Assembly: GCF_016583625.1 (NCBI RefSeq)
Contig: NZ_NRRN01000036.1
Coordinates: forward strand, 1-33,248
DNA: 33,248 nt
Reading direction: 5' to 3'
Source: Halorhodospira abdelmalekii
Lineage (GTDB): Bacteria > Pseudomonadota > Gammaproteobacteria > Nitrococcales > Halorhodospiraceae
Shown in pieces: positions 8,981 through 15,670 of this stretch (the first letter of the stretch is position 1; every line of letters starts with the position of its first letter). The notes beneath the pieces are model-generated. The model made no database searches. It saw only the letters and a list, made by a program, of their open reading frames with translations, and was not told the DNA's origin. Made by a program: the position numbers and the translations under genes.

Positions 8981-9317
8981 ATGAGCGAGCGTCCGGTTTG
9001 CCTGATTACGGGTGCAGCCCCCGGGATCGGCTACGGCATCGCGCAGCGTCTGGCCGACGACGGCTGGCACGTAATCATGGGCGATCTCGACGAGGCGGAG
9101 TGCCGGGCCGCCGCAGAGCGTATCGGCCCCCAAGCTACAGCGATCGCCCTCGATGTGCGCGATGAGTGCAGTATTGAGCAGGCACTGAACGAGGTGCAGC
9201 AGGCCCATGGCAGGCTCGATGGGCTCGTGACAACGCCGCCATCAGTGATCCGGGCAATGAACCACTTGAGATGCTTAGCTTAGCCCAATGGCAGGCCTAC
9301 CTCGATACCAACCTCAC
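8981..9317 (+). pseudogene. Short-chain dehydrogenase fragment with frameshift (copy C)
   Basis: ATG 8981 follows GGGAGAAGAGT. The first 83 residues match copy A (TGAAPGIGYGIA, DLDEAECRAA, HGRLDGLV). One base is missing near 9229-9233 compared with copies A and 13877, where the sequence encodes VNNAAIS, so the frame is lost. In the restored frame the homology continues further than copy A (NAAISDPGNEPLEM, then AQWQAYLDTNLT) and ends at about 9317. The catalytic region is absent. Confidence 0.8.
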
Positions 9318-9325
9318 CAGAGCCT

Positions 9326-9354
9326 CGGACTATCCCCGTTGGCACGGGGGAATG
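9326..9354 (-). CRISPR. Orphan type I-E-like CRISPR repeat (single unit)
   Basis: The 29-base segment starting CGGACTATCCCCGTTGGC matches the well-known Escherichia coli type I-E repeat, in reverse orientation, at 22 of 29 positions by my alignment. The hairpin arms are CCCCGT and ACGGGG around TGGC. Relative to E. coli, both bases of one stem pair change together (C-G to T-A), which keeps the pairing. No second repeat lies about 61 bases away on either side and no cas gene is visible, so this is a lone or relict repeat, not an array. A chance hairpin remains possible. Confidence 0.45.
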
Positions 9355-9488
9355 TGAGGCGGTCATCATCCCGCGTTACCTTAAAGCCACCGCCTCACCT
9401 GAGTTAGGTGTACCGGTTCATTTTATCTCGTTGCAACTGTTTCCGCGCTTTTTAGAAGTGGGTTCCCCCTACACCACTGAGAGCCAGC
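9355..9488 (+). other. Unassigned short open stretch between CRISPR-like repeat and glycerate kinase
   Basis: A plus-strand frame from about 9359 stays open and reads like protein (VIIPRYLKATASPELG, then PVHFISLQLFPRFLEVG) before running into the antisense end of glycerate kinase. It has no start codon of its own and I do not recognise it. It may be a gene fragment left between two rearrangement junctions. Confidence 0.25.
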
Positions 9489-10797
9489 TCAAGCCACCAC
9501 CGCCACCCACAGGTCCATGACGTTGGTCTGGGTCGGCCCGGTTACCAGCCGCGCACCGGCGGCCGTCAGCGCCGGGCCGGAGGCAAAGCGCTCGGCGGCA
9601 CGAACCGGGTCGTAGCCAGCCGCCTCCATGCGCGCTGCGGTCTCGCCGTCGACACACCCCCCAGCGGCGGTGGTCGGTCCATCGCTGCCGTCGGTACCGG
9701 CACAGAGCAAGGTGACGTCATCACGGCCTCGCGCTTGGATCGCCAATAGCAAGGCGGCGTGCTGGCTGCGTCCGCCCTCCCCCGGCGACGGCGGCAAGGT
9801 GACCGTCGGTTCGCCTCCACCGAGCAGACAGACCGGCCCCTGGCTGCGATCAACGCCTGCTACCGCTTGCCACCACGCCTCGACCAGCGACTCCACCGGG
9901 CCGGCTAAAGGCTCGGGCCACCGCTCCACCCGATAGCCCAAACGGCGTGCCTCTGCGGCAGCCGCCGCCACCGCTTGGGCGTTGTTGGCGATGATGGTGT
10001 GCGGTGGATTCCTGTCCGCCGCCACACCCGGCTCCACCGCTGTTGCCTCTGCATCGTCCAAAAAGCGCAGCACGGCAGTGGGAAGGTGGGGCCGCAGCCC
10101 AAGGCGCTCGATCTCCGCTCGCGCCGTGTGGCGAGCGACAGCCGCTGCCGGGCGAAAGGGTGCCGAGGCAATGGTATCCAGATCATCGCCGAGCACATCG
10201 GAGAGCACCAACACGCTGCAGCGGGCCGGCATCGCGCGACGAGCCACGCAGCCGCCTTTGACGGCCGACAGCGCACGGCGCACGGTGTTCATGGCGGTGA
10301 TGTCGGCGCCGGATGCCAGCAGTACCCGCTGCGTTGCTTCGAGATCGGGCCAGTGTCAGCCCGGCGGCCGGCTGCTCCCACAAGGCTGAAGCACCGCCGG
10401 AGAGCAGGCCGATGACAAGATCGTTCGCTTTGCATTCATCGAGCAGGGTCAATGCCTCGGCGGCGCCCTGCAAGCTGCCGTCATCGGGCAGCGGGTGACC
10501 GGCTTCGACAACACGGATGCGCTCAAGCGCAGGGCTGCCGGTGTGCCCATACTTCACGCTGATCACACCGCCATCAATGCGCTCACCGAGGGCCGCCTCC
10601 ACGGCGGCCGCCATCGCCCAGGTCGCCTTCCCTGAACCGACGACGATCACCCGCCGAATCGTGCTTAGATCGAACCACTCCTCGCCGATGCGCAGCCACT
10701 CGCCGTCGCGCTGCAGAGCCTTTGTCACCGCCGCGTAGCCGTCCACGGCCGCCACTCCGGCGCGAAAGATCGCTTCGCACTGCTGAACTCGACTCAA
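9489..10797 (-). pseudogene. gckA: Glycerate 2-kinase (MOFRL family), single-base frameshift
   Basis: The two halves together give a full-length (about 435 residue) glycerate 2-kinase of the GckA/TtuD type, which phosphorylates glycerate to 2-phosphoglycerate. The N-terminal half has VVGSGKATWAMA, EAGHPLPDDGS and LLSGGASALWEQ. The C-terminal half has MNTVRRALSAVKGG, GGGEPTVTL and the MOFRL segment AGTDGSDGPTTAAGG. An extra base in the GGG run at 10347-10349 shifts the frame; removing it restores LTLADLEATQRVLLASGAD. The likely start is TTG 10797, overlapping the yqiA stop as TTGA, with GAGG upstream; a GTG at 10830 is the alternative. This is either a recent pseudogene or a sequencing error. 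The last 44 bases recur at 26557-26600. Confidence 0.85.
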
Positions 10798-11411
10798 TCG
10801 CACCGCCGACCTCGCGCTACGCTCCCGCACCGGGCACTGCCCGCCTCCACAGCCGCCAAAAAGGCACGGATCCGCGGCACGTGACGCTCTAGGCCGTCAA
10901 AGCCGTGGCTGCCCTCCTCCTCAACCACCTGCTCGCAGCCGTGCAGCGCGGTGATCGCCTCGCGGGCATCCAGCAGTTCATCGCCGAGTTGAGTAAGCAG
11001 CAGCAGGTTTTCCTTCCGGTACTGTGACGGCGCCATGGATCGAAGCGCTTGCAGATGGCCCTCGTGCCACTCATAACGGCTGCCGTCGTGGAGATTAAGA
11101 CCGCCGGTCGGCCCCAGTGCACAACGCAGCGTTTCGTAGGGGCGCAGCGCCGGATTGATCAGCACCGCCCGCAGACTCGGGAACCGCTCGCTCAAGCAGA
11201 GTGCATAGAAACCACCGAGGGAACTGCCGATCACGCCGATGGGCTCGAAGCGCGCCACACACTCGATCAGCTCGCTCAGCGTCTCAAGCGCCAGCTGCGG
11301 ATGGGTTGGCAGCGATGGGGCGAGGAAATCAACGTCCTGTAACTGCTGACGCAGAAGCATCGCTTTGTGGCCGTACCCGCTGCCGCCGAAACCGTGGATG
11401 TAGAGGATCAT
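10794..11411 (-). CDS. yqiA: YqiA-family esterase (copy 1)
   Basis: The 205-residue protein is a small alpha/beta hydrolase of the YqiA/UPF0227 family, cytoplasmic esterases that act on acyl-CoA or short esters. It opens with MILYIHGFGGS (oxyanion-side HGFGGS), has the nucleophile elbow GVIGSSLGGFYA at about residue 65, and a C-terminal EEGSHGF with the catalytic His. I chose ATG 11411, with GAGGTG about eight bases upstream. The same frame is open to 11786, but that extension is antisense to the HTH gene. Its stop overlaps the probable start of glycerate kinase, suggesting translational coupling. A copy differing at only a few residues is at 22366. Confidence 0.88.
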   Translation of the reverse strand: MILYIHGFGGSGYGHKAMLLRQQLQDVDFLAPSLPTHPQLALETLSELIECVARFEPIGVIGSSLGGFYALCLSERFPSLRAVLINPALRPYETLRCALGPTGGLNLHDGSRYEWHEGHLQALRSMAPSQYRKENLLLLTQLGDELLDAREAITALHGCEQVVEEEGSHGFDGLERHVPRIRAFLAAVEAGSARCGSVARGRRCD

Positions 11412-11545
11412 CCAGCGCACCTCACCGACCGATGCTACCAAGATCGCCTTATGCCCCAAGCAGTGCCACCATAGCGCAACTGATCGCTCAACGGGAAGAT
11501 CCTCGCATTCGCCACGGCACAGCAGAGGATATAGGGGATTAAGCG

Positions 11546-11827
11546 ATGAAATCACACGACAAACTGAGGTCGAAACTGCTCGACAACCCGGAGGTGCGGG
11601 AGGAGTACGAACGGTTGGCTCCGGAACTCGAACTGATCGATTCACTGGTCCGTGCGCGGACCCGGGCGGGACTGACTCAGGCCGACTTAGCCAAGCGGAT
11701 GCAGACCAGCCAGTCGGTTGTCGCACGACTGGAGGGAGGCAGAACCATGCCGTCGCTCTCCACACTGCGCCGTTATGCAGACGCAACTGGGTCGCAACTC
11801 AAAGTCATACTCGAATCCAAAGCATAG
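11546..11827 (+). CDS. XRE/HigA-type helix-turn-helix regulator, orphan antitoxin-like
   Basis: The 93-residue protein starts at ATG 11546 after AGGGGAT. It has an N-terminal helix (residues 1-33) and an XRE-type HTH (about 38-88): LTQADLAKRMQTSQSVVAR followed by LEGGRTMPSLSTL. The layout matches antitoxins of HigBA-like pairs, in which the toxin gene normally sits just upstream. Here the 134 bases upstream lead straight into divergent yqiA and hold no complete toxin, and a recombinase fragment follows. It is therefore either an orphan antitoxin or a stand-alone regulator. Confidence 0.8.
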   Translation: MKSHDKLRSKLLDNPEVREEYERLAPELELIDSLVRARTRAGLTQADLAKRMQTSQSVVARLEGGRTMPSLSTLRRYADATGSQLKVILESKA

Positions 11828-11862
11828 GGCAGCACTATGCAACCGCAAGAGACCCACACCCG

Positions 11863-12645
11863 ATGAGCACCTCAACCCCACCCACTGCGCACTCTCCTCT
11901 GCCGCCTGAGTCTGACGGCGCCATCACGGCTCGCTCCGCCGCCACTGGCCCCCTCCTCCCCGCCGGCTACGGCTGGCTGCCGTGGGCACTGCACGCCGAC
12001 TACGCCCCCTGCCCGACGCCGCATCCCGGCGGCCTCGGCCCGGTTCCCATCGGTGGCAACGGCTACCTCAATACCGCCGACGGCGGTCTGCTCGCCCACT
12101 GCCACACTGATCTCGATGCCGTCTCCGTCTGGCTCGGCCGCCACCTACAGAGCCCGATGACGCGCACGCAGTATCAGCACGAGATCGAGCGCTACTTGCT
12201 CTGGCTCGGCATCGAGCGCGGCAAGGCGCTGGCTGAGGCGACCCCCGACGATGTCATGCTCTATGAGCAGCTGCTGCGCAACCCGGAGCAGTGGCCGCAC
12301 TGGTACGGCCCCGAATGCCCGCGCAACGACCCGCGCTGGCGACCCTTTAGTAAGCCGCTGGAGGGGAAAAGCCGCTATCTGGCGCTGCAAGTGGTCAGCC
12401 GCTGCTACCGCTACCTCGTCGAGCAGGGCTATCTGCGTCTCAATCCCGTCGCCGGGGCCACGCACTTAACACGTCCACCCCGCCGGGCAGCGGTGCAGGA
12501 GCGCTTCCTCGATGAAGGCCTGTGGCACGAAGTCGGTCGAACCCTGGCTGAACTCCCACAGCAGACGGCTACGCAGCAGGCCCGCTACCACCGCGCCCGC
12601 TGGGTGCTCTCAGCGCTCTACGTGCTGCTGGCCCGGGCCAGCGAG
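11863..12645 (+). pseudogene. Tyrosine recombinase, N-terminal 261 codons (copy B)
   Basis: This copy keeps the true N-terminus missing from the first copy: MSTSTPPTAHS, a low-complexity stretch, then GYGWLPWALHADYAPC. It continues almost identically to copy A through the core-binding domain and the first catalytic arginine (LARASE). At 12645 the homology ends abruptly and the frame runs on antisense through a chemoreceptor fragment to 12954. The lysine, HxLRH and Tyr are lost, so the protein cannot recombine DNA. Confidence 0.88.
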
Positions 12646-13547
12646 GCGGTAAAGGCGCTACTGATCGTCCTGACGAAAGAGAGCTGGCTCTCCAAGACCG
12701 CGACCGGTTCGCCGATCAGATGGAGACCGATCACGCGGCCGCTGTCGTCGTGGAGCGGCTCAGCAACGACAAACCAGTCAGCGGTCCGCTGCACCGGCTC
12801 TGCGGCGAGCGTTGACAGATCCATACTGCGGGCAAAATCGACGGTATCGGCACTGAACCAGTTGTTGTGTGCCAGAACAAAGTCGCCGACGCGCGTGTTG
12901 CCGGCGATGGCTGGCGAGTCCGCAGCGGCGGCGGCATCGAGCAGCAGCAAATAGCGATTGCCGTCGCGCTCAAAGGTGCGACTGATGCTGCCTACGCCTT
13001 GGAGCACTTCAAGACTGCCCTTATAGGTGGAGCCGTCGAAAAGCGGCGCAAACGACTGGATGCTGATTCCGGAGCCCCCAACCTCCAACGTCGCAAAGGG
13101 CTGACGCTCTTCGAGCATGCGCCGAATGCCGCTGCGGAAACGGATGTCGTCACCGAACTGCTCCGGCGCCCAGCTGCGCATCACCGAGTGTCCTTGAGCA
13201 TCGTGAACGTGGATGCGCAGACCCTGAAAGTTGGTGGAGTCACGGTAGAGGCCGATGATACTCTCTAAGGTCGCGAGCCCCTGCGCACGCTCCCCACCCT
13301 GCAAAATGTCGAGGATGGCCGGCTCCCGCGACAGTGCTACGGCACTGCCGATGCCGAAGTCCTCCTTCGACTGCAGCCGCTCGGCAAGGACTAGGCGCAG
13401 CGTCGCAGCGCGCTCCGCTACCACTTCCTCGGTCAGCTTCGGCTGTATGCTCTGCAGCGCGATCAGTCCGAGTGCTAGAAAGAGCGTGCCGGCCAGACCG
13501 ACGATGAGCAGTAGCCGCCGTTTGAGCGAGAGCGCTTGCAGCACCAT
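12646..13547 (-). pseudogene. Chemoreceptor/sensor N-terminal fragment with double-Cache-like domain
   Basis: ATG 13547 follows AAGGGG. The frame encodes an N-terminal membrane helix (LLLIVGLAGTLFLALGLIAL, about residues 12-31) and a roughly 260-residue extracytoplasmic region that resembles a double-Cache sensor (AERLQSKEDFGIG, then IHVHDAQGHSVMRSW, FATLEVGGSGISI and LHLIGEPV). A second membrane helix, HAMP and a methyl-accepting or catalytic module should follow, but at 12645 the sequence enters the recombinase fragment. I infer a chemoreceptor truncated by rearrangement; the ligand is unknown. The product could still reach the membrane but has no output domain. Confidence 0.7.
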
Positions 13548-13707
13548 CAGTTACCCCTTGCTGTTTATTCTGTTTCGATTGAGTTAGGCGCTGCAACGAT
13601 CCGGGATGAGGGCGACGGCACTGACTGCAGCAGAGGTAACACCGCCGGCTACCTGTCTTACAGGCCCGCACTTATTGGCTCATAAACCTAATGGTTATTG
13701 TAACACA

Positions 13708-13954
13708 GGCGTCGACACTGGCTGCTCTTCCACAGCAGACCGCTACGCAACAGGCCCGCTACCATCGCGCCCGCTGGGTGCTCTCGACACTCTACGTGTT
13801 GCTAGCCCGGGCCAGCGAGTTTGCCCAAGAGCGCATGTGCGATCTCTACCAAGTGCGTCGGCCGCACGCCGAGCAGGCCCATGGCAGGCTCGATGGGCTT
13901 GTGAACAATGCCGCCATCAGTGATCCCGGCGATTCGAGGCCCTGCCAAAGGTAA
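13708..13954 (+). pseudogene. Recombinase-SDR chimeric remnant
   Basis: 13708-13876 encodes a recombinase middle piece (LPQQTATQQARYHRARW through LARASEFAQERM to RRPHAEQ). It is joined in frame at about 13877 to the SDR piece AHGRLDGLVNNAAIS. Relative to the recombinase-SDR block at 1-1499, roughly 750 bases are missing between the two. Both partners share CAG at the joint, a possible microhomology. The frame is open from ATG 13691, giving an 87-residue chimera; I see no ribosome site supporting its expression. Confidence 0.75.
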
Positions 13955-13967
13955 CCGCCACTCTCAC

Positions 13968-14648
13968 TCACCGCCGAAGTAGCGCGATCCAACGCCAGAT
14001 ATTGAGCACCGACGCTAAGGCCGAGGCGACGTAGGTGAAGGCACACGCGGTGAGGATACGCCGAGCGGCACGCTGATCCTGCGGCGCAATATAACCCATC
14101 GCCAAAATCGGCATCGCCCGCCGATAACTGGCATCGAGTTCAACCGGCAGAGTGATCAGATGCACTAAGGCTGAGACGCCGAACGAGAGCACCCCGACTA
14201 AGAGCATCACGCCGATCCCTCCAGGTGATCGCGTCACTAGAGCCATCACCGGCAGCAGCACCATCACCCACGCCCCGATCCGCTCCGCCTGTTGAGCAGC
14301 GTGCACCAACGAGGAGCGCAGCTTGAGCGGCGTATAGCCCTCGGCGTGCTGCAGGGCGTGACCGACCTCGTGGGCGGCCACAGCGACTGCGGCGAGAGAG
14401 CGTCCGTTGTAGTTCTGCTGCGACAGGCGTACCGCCCGGCCTTGCGGGTCGTAGTGATCGCCTGCTGCGGTGATCTCCACAGCGACCTCCTTGAGACCGC
14501 GCCGATCGAGCAGGTGGCGGGCGAGCTCTCCTCCAGTGCCGGGAAAGTCATCCCGCTCTCTGCTGTAATGGCGCAGTACCGACTGCGCGACATACGACGG
14601 CAGGAAGAGCACAGCCAGCACAAGGAGCAGCACTAGAGCAATCACCAC
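13968..14648 (-). CDS. YugP-type neutral zinc metallopeptidase (copy 2)
   Basis: This is a second, intact copy of the zinc peptidase at 1513, 226 residues long and differing at about seven residues by my comparison (for example SYVAQ for SYIAQ and QDQRAARR for QDQLAARR). HEVGH and all hydrophobic segments are kept. The start is the same GTG pair at 14648/14645. The duplicated block runs from the SDR piece at about 13877 through this gene into the end of serine hydrolase 1 (about 14846), so the gene moved as part of a segment. Confidence 0.85.
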   Translation of the reverse strand: MVIALVLLLVLAVLFLPSYVAQSVLRHYSRERDDFPGTGGELARHLLDRRGLKEVAVEITAAGDHYDPQGRAVRLSQQNYNGRSLAAVAVAAHEVGHALQHAEGYTPLKLRSSLVHAAQQAERIGAWVMVLLPVMALVTRSPGGIGVMLLVGVLSFGVSALVHLITLPVELDASYRRAMPILAMGYIAPQDQRAARRILTACAFTYVASALASVLNIWRWIALLRR

Positions 14649-14683
14649 GGCAAGATCGCAGCTCCTAGTAAAAGCGGTTCCAC

Positions 14684-14870
14684 TTAGCCTGAATCCAGCG
14701 AGGATAGCCGCTGAACGAGTTCGGGTACCTTTTTAAAAGGCACCGCTGGAGCCGTTAGTTGGTCCACCGTGCCGGTAATGTAACAGTCGGCATCCGGGGC
14801 GTAGAACAGCCACGAACCGGAGACTCCCGTATGACCCAACAACGTAGACTTAGCAGTTCTTGGTGATTCA
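14684..14870 (-). pseudogene. Serine hydrolase remnant: end of gene 1 joined to start of gene 2
   Basis: 14684-14846 corresponds to the last codons of serine hydrolase 1 (2229-2391; HTGVSGSWLFYAPDA region to the stop). At about 14847 it joins the first codons of serine hydrolase 2 (ACTTAGCAGTTCTTGGTGA, as at 4957-4979). About 2.57 kb between these points in the first locus is missing here. The ends of the duplicated locus survive and the middle is deleted. Confidence 0.85.
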
Positions 14871-14975
14871 CACTTTCTTCAAGGCTTCGGCAGGGACGGC
14901 GCGAACAGGTAGGCTTTGAGAAAAGATCAGATCTTTAGCAGCCGCTTCGAGGATCTTGCGGTGTTTGGAATTCAC
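14868..14975 (-). CDS. Small ORF of unknown function, 35 residues
   Basis: A GTG at 14975 opens a frame that reads NSKHRKILEAAAKDLIF, then PVRAVPAEALKKV, and ends at 14868. The composition looks protein-like and the first residues recall small toxin N-termini, but I see no ribosome site. It may be a gene fragment rather than a gene. Confidence 0.2.
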   Translation of the reverse strand: MNSKHRKILEAAAKDLIFSQSLPVRAVPAEALKKV

Positions 14976-14985
14976 TGGGAAGGAT

Positions 14986-15040
14986 AACGCAGACCGATAG
15001 GCGAGTGCTAGCGGTTTACGCTAGGACTAGGATCGCGGGT
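14986..15040. repeat. Stem-loop repeat unit, copy 1
   Basis: TAACGCAGACC, then ATAGGCGAGTGCTAGCGG and TTACGCTAG recur at 26492-26540. The core is a hairpin at 15005-15027: arms GTGCTAGCG and CGCTAGGAC (one mismatch) around GTTTA. It is a small dispersed palindromic repeat, perhaps REP-like. Confidence 0.55.
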
Positions 15041-15155
15041 CAACAGAGCTGCGGGCCAGCGCCGAGGCTCACAGATTACGGCTGTGCTTGCCGCTATTGC
15101 GTTTTTCGTTTATTGCGATTAGATTTGTGTTCGGACATACGAACCCGGGGTACCC

Positions 15156-15607
15156 ATGCAAACACCCAGGGCGATAACCAACTCCCCGACCATGAGGCTG
15201 CTGCCCTTGCTCGTGCCAGCGCGACGGAATTGAGCAGACTGCTGGCTCAGCAGCCGGTCTCCGACCGAGCCCGGGTTCAACTCGACGGCACCGACTTGGT
15301 GCTACCACGCCAAGCGCTTGCGCTGCTGCGTGACCTGCTTGGCGAAATGGCCCGGGGCAATGCGGTAACGATCGTGCCGACGCATGCTGAGCTCACGACG
15401 CAGGAAGCGGCAGACATCCTAAATGTCTCGCGACCGCATCTCGTCAAGCTCCTAGAACGGGGTGAACTGCCCTTCTCTAAGGTTGGCACCCATCGGCGAA
15501 TTCGATACCGGGATCTGCTGGCGTACAAGGCTGGGCGTGACCGCGCCAGCGAAGAGGCCTTAGATGCACTGACCGAACAAGCCCAAGATCTCGACATGGG
15601 ATACTGA
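15156..15607 (+). CDS. Excisionase-like HTH antitoxin of a PIN-toxin pair; start uncertain
   Basis: The C-terminal part has a MerR/excisionase-type HTH (TTQEAADILNVSRPHLVKL, then GELPFSKVGTHRRIRYRDLL), ending in QAQDLDMGY. This is the usual layout of antitoxins paired with a downstream PIN-domain nuclease. The start of the PIN gene, GTG 15609, follows one base after the stop codon. The start is unclear. ATG 15156 (MQTPRAITNSP) fits the family N-terminus but is out of frame with the rest; one base missing from the CCCC run near 15184 would join the two. TTG 15125 is the only in-frame candidate nearby. I suspect a damaged antitoxin. Confidence 0.6.
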
Positions 15608-15608
15608 C

Positions 15609-15670
15609 GTGCGCCATGTGGTGGTGTTTGATGCGTGCGTGCTGTACCCGGCACCCATACGGGATTTCCT
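15609..15670 (+). pseudogene. PIN-domain toxin, first 20 codons only
   Basis: GTG 15609 opens VVVFDACVLYPAPIRDFLI, typical of a PIN ribonuclease N-terminus with its first metal-binding Asp. After this the sequence enters the antisense end of a hybrid histidine kinase. The remaining roughly 150 residues of the toxin are absent, leaving the antitoxin without a partner. Confidence 0.65.

Noticed and set aside
8646-8984. 112-residue ORF after the cyclase
   Set aside because: It reads the collapsed recombinase remnant in the wrong frame.
9326-9400. A CRISPR array
   Set aside because: Only one repeat-like unit is present. The nearby CGGTCATCATCCCGCG is at the wrong spacing and does not pair.
11412-11786. 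In-frame extension of yqiA giving a 330-residue protein
   Set aside because: It is antisense to the HTH gene, lacks a ribosome site, and the second yqiA copy and the family both begin at MILYIHGFGGS.
12646-12954. A novel C-terminal domain on recombinase copy B
   Set aside because: The residues are the antisense translation of the chemoreceptor fragment, not a domain.
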